DNA of 64,000 nt from assembly GCA_963931865.1 (NCBI GenBank), contig OZ007509.1, positions 4,818,947 through 4,882,946 on the forward strand. Reading direction: 5' to 3'. The first letter of the stretch is position 1, and the number at the start of each line of letters is the position of its first letter. A program made the position numbers and the translations under genes. The stretch comes from Axinella damicornis. Its lineage: Eukaryota; Porifera; Demospongiae; Axinellida; Axinellidae. Below the pieces are notes generated by a model. That model was not told where the DNA came from. It searched no databases and saw only the letters and a list, made by a program, of their open reading frames with translations. Positions 57,701 to 64,000 of this stretch are shown here, piece after piece.

Positions 57701-60700
57701 TCAAATTTTTGATGACAGTCTCAACTGTTCCACATTCTGCACGTGTACTCGCTCACGCTCGCCCCACAATGTAGCACATTCCACTAGTAGATAGAGTTAG
57801 TACAGAGGCATTGTACATCTTACGTCTCCATCCTTGTCGATCAGGAGGTTTTTCCTCTTTTTTCTCTTTGCCAAGGTGTAGTTCCATTGCTGCGTGTTGG
57901 TTGCATACATTCTGAGTGAAATATCTAGTCCTCCTTTACCTCTACCCTTATCCACTCCGTCCGTTCACAAGTTACAATGTGTACACAAATCAGAAAAAAC
58001 ATTCATTTTGACTACATCCACCTCCCAATATAACTAAACCCTATAATTCCTGATCTTTAGTACCGAATTGCTTACTTGTAACATGTTGGTACATATGTGT
58101 GTATTCGGCTTAGATTAAAGTAGTTATCCCTCTCTACAGGTGTACGAAGCAGTCCTGGCTCCTACAAATACTCACAACCCCTCTGACAAAGACTCCTACC
58201 CACACATGCGAACCCTGCTCAATTTTGACACAAGGGAATTCCTCAATGTTTTAGCGATGGTGAGACCTGAGTCACCTGACACACCATATACCATTCTAGT
58301 ACTCATGCAACACAATCCATAGTTACAGCTAATTTGAAATTCCAAAAAATCACAGTTGCCCAGTGGGGTAACGATGAAGGATCTGCTTAGCACGTGCAAG
58401 AGACTACCAAACTTTCACGTAGAATAAATTTCGCCTGTTAATTTTTCGCATTGTTTTATTTTCGTCGCTCGAGCACACCGACAAAAATTTCATTCATACC
58501 ATCTCACCATTGGAGTGGAGCTGGAGTGTCAGCGCGAGTGAGGAAATGCAGCAGACACGCATGCCATATCACTGATAGAAAGGGAACTGCCGTTGGCTAC
58601 ACCTCAAAAAATATTTCACCCGTCTGTCTCAGTCCATGGTTACAACTGCCTTCAGAAGTTCGCTTTCACTACCACGCGCTTGGGCTGGTATAGAAGAGCT
58701 CAGTGATCTTCCAGGACCGGAAACCCCATCGACAGGTTTCAGGTAGCGCAGCAGAGCCATACTTGTACTTCGATTCAACACTCGAATGAAAACTCAGCAC
58801 ACGTGAAGTCAGAGTCTTTGCTCGATGTTGAAAAAATTTTGTTTTTAATTTTCATCGTTATGTAGTAACGGCGAAAATTAATTATGGTGAAAAATTTCCT
58901 GATCTACGGTAGTTACAAGTGACATTTCCCATTGATGAGTCTGCTACAGATGCTCTTGTCACTGTACTGTGATCACTGCACCCCTTGGAAACGTATTGTG
59001 TCACTGATAGAATGACTTCTTGCTCAATTCTGTATGTGCAGTATGCAAGTATGACATTCTTATATGGCAAGGGTTATATTGGTTGTTGCTTTGTTCTCTA
59101 GGCTTTTGAGGAAACAGATTTTGATGCAGCAATATCAGAGTAAGCATGCTCCACCCGCATGTAATTGTCAGCTAACCATTTGATGAGAAATGTTTGTGTC
59201 AGAGCTACATATATAGCTGGTTCATTATGATTGTTGGCAGTAAGTACCTTTTGGAAATTGACTGGGACTGAGCCCTATTGCTCCACTGGTACACATGTAT
59301 ACCTTAACAGAGGCTAGTCAAAAAGTACATATTCATATTTTCTACTCTCTGGGCCCATTGTGTGTATGAAGTAGTGGATGTAATATACGTAGCCTGACTA
59401 TCAAATGGAATGGTATCACTTGCAATAGGGGTACATGCACAATTGAGAGATGTGAATGACTCCTACGTATCTCTCATACTCCCCTACAGACATCCACCAT
59501 CAGGAATTCCCACTAGGCAAGAAGTGGTCGACATCCTGTTGCATGTCATGGTGCGCGGAAAAGAGCATACCTTTTCGGTAAGCTACGTATAACATTACCA
59601 CAAGAATTGCAAGCAAGAGGCGAAAATCTGTTACTCTAAGAAAAGGGGACAGCAAACAAATTGAAGCCAGAGTCAGCCGGCCATGCAGAATCCAATACTA
59701 GTGAGATAACTAGATACAGGCTTGGCTGCATTGCATACAGCTAGCTGTTTCAGCTAGTCTTGCGAGCCAGACACTGAAGGAAAAGAGAACATCTGATCTT
59801 TATCAAATCATTTCTGTGGCATGGATGAATTCAGAATGTGTACCGCCGTACCACATCGGTACGCATGGTTGTGCACATTGTTTGTGCCATTTGTTTGTGA
59901 CTATGAGGGTGATCTAGATTGCCAAACTAATGTGTTCTTGTTGTATGTCAACTCCCCACACAGTTGCATATATACATAAGCTATAAGTATAATATTATAA
60001 GTACCCCAAGTAAGACTTTCTGTACGTTCTATAGCCCTCCCAGGTGGGATCACTGTTCACATTCTTGGCCAGACAAGGGGCCAAGCACAGAGCCAGCATC
60101 CAGGTGGATGAACACATCTATGATCAGGTTAGCATTCGGACTATGCTTGCCTGCTTAACATGTGTTAAAGCGAGTATTCTTTACTATACGTAGGTTCTAG
60201 ACTACATCACCCATGCTGAGGAAGATGTCGTCAATGAAGAGAGGCAGCAGGTTTGTACACACACACACACACACACACACATACACACACACTCACAAAC
60301 ATGCTCACACATGCACACAAACACACACACACACACACACACACTCATACACAAACACACACGAACGCTAACTGTTAATGTTATTGATTCCAGGGATTAA
60401 CCGAAAATTTTGTTTGTTTTACCCCCCAATATTTTGCACTGTATAATACTGCAAAATGGAAATCCCCAGTAAGAGTGACAGTAGAATAGCTAGCTTGTGC
60501 CCAGTGCACACTCTACCCATCAGTGAGTATGTACCTCTACTCCTACAATAGGCTTTGCTGGAGCTCTGGCATGCTGGAGTATTGAAGAAATTTGATGAGG
60601 AGAAGCTCCTAGTGAATGCAGAGAGTGCAAAGTTGTACGTTACAGAGTGAAGGTGTACTTGTATTTATAGGTGTGCGAGCATGCCTATAGGTAATCACAG

Positions 60701-63700
60701 TGGTGAAGGTATAGGGCTCACATTAATATATTCTGCGTGTTATTGAGTGTGCTCGTCCACTACTCTGTCCGTTTACAGCTATCGCTTATGCGAGTTGTTG
60801 TATGAAAAGAAGCGCCAGTTTGCGAAAGTACTCTCCTGCTACCTCAGAGACCCAAACAGAAGGGTAAGTGACTGCTTGTTTCCACATTACAGTGTGACAC
60901 ACTATTAGGCAACACCTGCATGTACACACTTTTGAGAAACATGCACTCTAGCTGCTGCTAGTTTGGCTGTTGCATACTATGGGGGTACTGCTTAATTGCA
61001 TTTGTGGTTCTTATACGTATGTATCCCTAACCTCTTCCACTTTGTCCCATGGACCCCAGCACCAGGCTTTCTCCTACATCCATGCCGTGATGAATGAGGA
61101 CCTGTATACCGAGCCCGACAGAGAGGAAGTGGCTAAAGAAGTGCTTGATAACTTTCAGGTTAATTAATGTTAGCAGGATATCGATGTGTGGTATTATTCT
61201 GTGTCCATGTAGTGACCATCTGTAGTACCTATCCATTATCACTCTACCTTTGTTCCTATTTCACCCGACCTGCTCGTATTTGTGTCCAAAGACAGACGGA
61301 CATACTTACATACTGAGAGACAAAGCATCACTCTACCCTTTGCTGCGCATGAGCACACGGGGTGAACGTCCACTGCCCAACGTATTATACACTCTACAAT
61401 AGAACATCGTGCTGTAACTGGATCCTATCAGCTTTTCTTACCTCACTCTGCCTACTTGCAGGTATTGATCCAGACGGATGTGCGAGGGACATCACGTCTG
61501 GTACTGATGGACTTCCCTCTAGAGCTGGCAGAACTCACATACAAGTTGCATGCTAATGCAGAGGTGCAGTATGACTTCCTCCAGGGCATATTTGATCCCA
61601 AGTAAGCACCTTACTGTTAACATACTTTTGAGAGTCCTGCTACTACCTATATCACAGAGTCGGTAGACTCTGTATGTAGGGATACGACGTACACGCAATA
61701 TATGCTAATACAAAAGAATCTCTCCAAATCTCAGAAACGGTACACTTATAAGCCTTTATAACCACATACCGTTCATCTTCGAGTGTTTTCATGACCAACA
61801 AGACTCCTTGCGTCGCGAAAAACCGTCGCGAAAGTACCCCACCAGGTACTCGCAAAACGGGCAAATTGTTTTTCTTTCTTCTTCTTTCTTTCTTTCAGAC
61901 GGGCTAGCTCAACGTCGCCTCAATCCCTCATGATGGTTTTCGCACGAAACAGCAGCATTTCCCACCAAGCAGTGCACCAGCCCATCGCTTTTTGGCAACC
62001 TCCAGGTCTTCACCAGGCGGCTACAGCTGCCCACTCAACAACTATGGCTTCATTTGTCACGCCATTTTCATGTTTGTACGCATGCGCATTTAAACGATCA
62101 CTTAGCAACGATACGTAATTATTATTCAAGATCGCTGAATTAGAAGTGCCTTGCGCTGTTGTGTTACCGTAACTAGACTGAGGTAAATTCTCTGTGCTAT
62201 ATATGTAACTAGACTGTGTTCTGTGAGAGGGGTGAATGCCTATCTAAAGACTCAACAATGTGTCACTACTACTATCTGGTATAGCTATTTTACCTACATG
62301 TATACTACTTCAGCTCAGGGAGCACTGGCTTAGTATCCATCCAGAAAAGGGTTGGCTTTTGAGATGCTTGGGTCTGATTCTTCAGCCATTGCTGGCAGTG
62401 TAAATGCCAGAGTCCAGTATGCATGCGCCTGCTGCTAAAAAAAAATGACATAAACAAGTAATAAAAAACATTTAAAATGTAACAGGATGTAGGGATACCA
62501 GAACCGCAAAAAGTAAGGAAACAAGGTAGGGATGATCACACAAAACAGTGAAGTATACAATCCCCCTACATATCTTTTTTCATTATACACATATTATGGA
62601 AAAAGATCTCTGTAGGGGGTTGTATACTTCACTGTTTTGTGTGATCATCCCTACCTTGTTTCCTTACTTTTTGCGGTTCTGGTATCCCTACATCCTGTTA
62701 CATTTTAAATGTTTTTTATTACTTGTACATGTACATTTGGCTCGTGTATATCACATCGGTGAAACTTTGTGACATCCAGCCATATATAATTGCCGCTATG
62801 GTATGCCTAAATTTTATGGGAACACAACGGAGTGAGGTTGATGTATGTAGAATACACCTATTACAAATATTGTTTGCAAGCATCTGACTACTGTAGTTGT
62901 TGTTAGCACATGTTTATACACATTCTTAACACACTCCAGGTCGGTTAGCAAGCAGGAAATAGCCCCTCCATCTCATGTGGTTGAGAGATACATTGAACTT
63001 CTTTGTCGTTATCAGCCCGAAGGTGTGTACAACTTTCTTAGATCCAACGACAACTACCGTATTGAAGAAGCACAAGATGTGAGTATCGCAAAGGTTGTTG
63101 AACCGGTTTCTCTGCAGTCCAGACCTACGTATTTGGGACCTAATTGTCCACATAATTATGTGTATGGTATTGTGTGTGAAGTTGACTGTAAACCTGAGTA
63201 TTTCTTACACAGTTATGTAACTCACTCATGGCAATACATCTGCACTGCACTTGTATCAACTTCAAATGCTCCACTGTCCCAAAAGGCAACCAAGCTCTGA
63301 CTCCCTGATCCTGTTTAGGCTTTGAAGCATTTTGATAAAACTGCCACTCATGGTATAGTAAGTATTTGAAGGCTTGGAAAAGAACCTTTGTGTCTTACAA
63401 TCCACTTGCAATAAAGCTGATTTTGATTTAGTTGTTGCTGTAAAAGTATGATGATTCCAATTGTTGCCTCCCTGGCAGGCATGCGCCAAGGCTCGTCTAC
63501 TGGATGCTACTGCCTACCTGCTGGAACGGAGTGGGGACATCATGGGAGCATTCAAACTGATTTTGGAGGTTAGGCTTAGCCTCATAGTCAGGACCTCCCC
63601 ACTGTATGTAGGCACTTATTCAAGGGGATTTGGGGCCAGCCAGTTTCTAAGCATGGTCAATCCATTTGTAATGAGATAGGTAGAGTGTATGTGTCATGCA

Positions 63701-63940
63701 TGGGGAAGTCCCTTCTGGAATGATTGTATAATTGGTGAAATTCCCAAGGCATATATAGGACAAAAGTTACATCTTATGTCTTCCTGACTATGTCTTGGAA
63801 GTATTAAAAGCAGTATCTCTTGTCATAGTTCTCTTGTCAACTTCTCTTTTTATGTTCACTACTTGCTTAACTCCAGACTCTTGCAGCTGAGCTGGATACT
63901 CTCAGTGAGAGCCACTTCAATGAGAGGAACCCAGGCAAAG
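34393..63940 (+). CDS. VPS8: VPS8, CORVET tethering complex subunit; 5' 41 exons, 3' end outside window
   Basis: Endosomal Rab5-effector subunit of CORVET for early endosome fusion. Exons: 34393-34512, 35753-35818, 36459-36568, 37556-37637, 39016-39048, 39558-39612, 40355-40417, 41397-41476, 41816-41905, 43107-43174, 43620-43670, 43752-43851, 45600-45656, 46296-46385, 47282-47323, 47736-47816, 48349-48432, 49128-49214, 49523-49597, 50893-50928, 51171-51261, 51470-51516, 52517-52609, 53767-53813, 54484-54623, 55304-55386, 55554-55695, 56172-56214, 57031-57103, 58140-58259, 59102-59139, 59490-59577, 60035-60127, 60194-60250, 60552-60634, 60779-60863, 61060-61158, 61462-61601, 62940-63078, 63479-63568, 63877-63940. 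All GT-AG, 1108 codons in frame. WD40-like N-terminus: IGTSHGLVLVF, GQYGAVSCLDLSSDGTRLLS, AHPPG. Helical part: MCWSQQLYDAMIHVYNKGLN, MRTLLNFDTREFLNVLA, QVGSLFTFLARQ, DATAYLLERSGDIMGAF, all matching animal VPS8. The RING-H2 end is not in the window. The last donor (GTCCAA) is weak. Confidence 0.93.
36180..36360. repeat. Dispersed repeat, inverted partner of 46560-46800
   Basis: GTGAGCAGTCCAGCGCTGGG followed by repeated CTTCAGCTGCTGCTCCCCGA units is the reverse complement of sequence at 46560-46800. In VPS8 intron 2. Confidence 0.65.
36904..36985. mobile_element. Foldback element, degenerate right arm
   Basis: TAGCCTTGTTCCCAGGCCTT, interior CTTTGATCGCTTGCAGTCTA, then GGGAAGGCCT. Same core as 8244-8340 and 50370-50460. 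Confidence 0.6.
37430..37555. repeat. TCCC-rich tract at VPS8 exon 4 acceptor
   Basis: CCTCCCTCC repeats lead straight into the acceptor CTCTATAG/GACT; it can serve as the pyrimidine tract. Confidence 0.85.
38154..38329. mobile_element. Foldback element, 176 bp, 9-bp target duplication
   Basis: TAGCCTCGTTCCCAGGCC and GGCCTGGGAACGAGGCTA. The arms extend through GTCTGCCAGTCG and TTCGTGACCTTTGAACCC with full complements. Perfect duplication ATGTACACT at 38145-38153 and 38330-38338. The core CTGGCAGAAGGCCTGGTACC is shared with 53891-54031. Confidence 0.85.
38772..38865. mobile_element. Foldback element, 94 bp
   Basis: TAGTCTCGTTCCCAGACC and GGTCTGGGACCGAGACTA. Flanks GAGCACTGG and GAACTCTGG match at 7 of 9 positions. 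The interior has CGATACTAAAAGCGAT-type palindromic sequence. Confidence 0.65.
38895..38929. mobile_element. Minimal foldback element, 35 bp, 9-bp duplication
   Basis: TAGCCTCGTTCCCACACGG then CCTGGGAACGAGGCTA. Flanks CCAACTGTG and CCAACTATG (one mismatch). Only 29 bp separate it from the end of the 38772-38865 copy. Confidence 0.75.
39755..39784. mobile_element. Minimal foldback element, 30 bp, perfect 9-bp duplication
   Basis: TAGCCTCGTTCC directly followed by GGCCTGGGAACGAGGCTA. Flanked by GGACCAGCC at 39746-39754 and 39785-39793. Confidence 0.8.
39985..40150. mobile_element. Eroded copy of the 271-bp palindrome
   Basis: CAAGTAATAAGAAAACATAA, GACGTAGGGATAGCGGAA, GTATACAACCCCACAGACAT and CTTTTTCCATCATAC follow the order of the left arm of 13779-14049. 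The right arm is mostly lost. VPS8 intron 6. Confidence 0.6.
41961..42105 (-). mobile_element. Truncated copy of the 1.1-kb element, ends in the TCC array
   Basis: AAACGATCAACGCGTATAAG, GTGTTTTCATGACCAAGAAG and GAAAATACCACACCAG match 61738-61870 piece by piece. It then runs into the TCC array where the intact copy has a short TTTCTTTCTTC tract. Confidence 0.6.
42103..42716. repeat. (TCC)n array, about 610 bp
   Basis: TCC/CCC triplets with internal higher-order copies (the block with CCCCTACTCC occurs at about 42290 and 42430). Located in VPS8 intron 9. Long Ser, Pro, Leu or Glu reading frames across it are not genes. Confidence 0.97.
44664..45195. mobile_element. TIR element with TACC(A/G)TATTTCCG ends
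   Basis: Starts TACCATATTTCCGTGATCAA and ends in the inverse of TACCGTATTTCCGCGATCAA. Near the ends are repeats such as GATTAGTGGCC and CCCTCGAATA.TAGCCGC. About 530 bp; similar in size and ends to 12534-13058. VPS8 intron 12. Confidence 0.7.
45706..46163. mobile_element. hAT-like MITE, second copy
   Basis: TAGAGCCTGAACGATTAGTC at the left and the inverse of TAGGGCTCGAACCGTGAG at the right. Inside, ACTAATTGAGTACTAAA-like and GCTGAATAGTCACTG-like parts match 4318-4651 in reverse. A second end-like copy lies at about 45998. No clear target duplication. Confidence 0.55.
46550..46800. repeat. GATCGGGGAGCAGCAGCTGAAG repeat, inverted partner of 36180-36360
   Basis: About six degenerate units of roughly 27-33 bp, ending CCAACGCTGGACTGCTCACG. 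VPS8 intron 14. Confidence 0.65.
47035..47258. mobile_element. Short TIR element with TACCGTAGT ends
   Basis: TACCGTAGTCTCCCCCGTTA at the left and the inverse of TACCGTAGTGTCCTGCTAAT at the right. The inner part CCCCTCAAAAA pairs with TTTTTGAGGGGG. Contains a poly-C run. VPS8 intron 14, ending 24 bp before exon 15. Confidence 0.7.
48440..49015. repeat. 128-bp tandem repeat, about 4.5 copies
   Basis: GGTCAACCAGCATTCACTGA recurs every 128 bp; the last copies are nearly identical. It starts right after the exon 17 donor of VPS8 and fills most of intron 17. Confidence 0.9.
49790..49835. mobile_element. Foldback element, 46 bp, perfect 9-bp duplication
   Basis: TAACCTCGTTCCCAGGCC and GGCCTGGGAACAAGGCTA. 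CCTCAGAGT on both sides (49781-49789, 49836-49844). Confidence 0.8.
52909..53409. mobile_element. TIR element with TACC(A/G)TAGG ends
   Basis: TACCATAGGTGCTCTAATTA and the inverse of TACCGTAGGCGCTCCTCTAA, both running into ATTATGCGTC. About 500 bp, no intact ORF. VPS8 intron 23. Confidence 0.7.
53891..54031. mobile_element. Foldback element, 141 bp, 9-bp duplication
   Basis: TAGTCTCGTTCCCAGGCC and GGCCTGGGAACGAGGCTA. Second arm pair GCCGCTTCGTTTTTATTCG with CGAATAAAAACGAAGCGGC. Perfect ATACAGTAG at 53882-53890 and 54032-54040. Core shared with 38154-38329 but different arms. VPS8 intron 24. Confidence 0.85.
54675..54783. repeat. Two poly-C runs around a foldback element
   Basis: About 36 C, then AGCCTCGTTCCCGGACCG ... 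GTGGCCTGGGAATGA, then about 25 C. The element appears to have landed inside a poly-C run. It lies about 50 bp past VPS8 exon 25. Confidence 0.8.
58413..58913. mobile_element. TIR element, about 500 bp
   Basis: ACTACC...AATTTCGCCTGTTAATTTTT at the left; the inverse of the right end reads ACTACCGTAGATCAGGAAAT ... TTAATTTTCGCC. Moderately diverged ends. VPS8 intron 30. Confidence 0.5.
60254..60362. repeat. (CA)n microsatellite
   Basis: Imperfect CA tract directly after the donor of VPS8 exon 34. Confidence 0.9.
61651..62725 (-). mobile_element. 1.1-kb element with 271-bp palindrome, copy 2
   Basis: Reverse-orientation copy of 13779-14869. Its palindrome is 62455-62725. The two are nearly identical by eye over the whole length, so the insertion or duplication is recent. 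It fills most of VPS8 intron 38, about 50 bp past the exon 38 donor. Confidence 0.85.
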
Positions 63941-64000
63941 GTCCAAAACCTAATTCTTGTATAGTAGCGTAAGCCGCCAATTATCGACCACATTTCGAAT

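Overview
This is animal nuclear DNA: intron-rich, with GT-AG introns throughout and a very heavy load of small repeats. It holds four protein genes recognised by conserved sequence. A homeobox gene with an N-terminal eh1-like motif points to a metazoan. A non-bilaterian such as a demosponge is my guess from the feel of the repeats and the homeodomain; that is inference, not proof.

Layout. (1) 698-8983, + strand: complete 12-exon gene for the nucleoporin Nup58/p45, whose usual FG repeats are largely replaced by about 30 copies of an LQLGQ repeat. (2) 8984-11890: intergenic, with a tandemly duplicated repeat block. (3) 30058-11891, - strand: complete 15-exon gene (729 codons plus stop) for the DEAH-box RNA helicase DHX15/Prp43. 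Its introns hold transposon relics: a SCAN-like gag piece, a Ty3/Gypsy RNase H split by an integrase-bearing insert, several terminal-inverted-repeat (TIR) elements, a tRNA-Ser-like pseudogene and large microsatellites. (4) 31542-33646, + strand: two-exon homeobox gene of the NK-like/ANTP class, Hex-like, divergent from DHX15. (5) 34393-63940 and beyond, + strand: the first 41 exons of VPS8, the CORVET tethering subunit; its C-terminal RING lies outside the window. All exon chains were joined by hand and keep an open frame (Nup58 2676 nt, DHX15 2190 nt, homeobox gene 705 nt, VPS8 3325 nt so far).

The genes look like unrelated housekeeping genes plus one developmental regulator: nuclear pore, spliceosome disassembly, transcription factor, endosome tethering. 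I see no operon logic. The most unusual content is the mobile DNA. A family of very small foldback elements (30-176 bp), with ends close to TAGCCTCGTTCCCAGGCC, is scattered through introns and intergenic DNA; ten copies have recognisable target-site duplications of 8-9 bp. Two long copies share a core but carry different arms that are each self-complementary. Other families include a hAT-like MITE (8-bp duplication), a pogo/Tc1-like MITE (TA), several elements ending in TACCGTA, and a 1.1-kb element with a 271-bp near-perfect palindrome present twice in opposite orientation. Long poly-C/poly-G runs, a roughly 610-bp TCC array and many minisatellites complete the picture.
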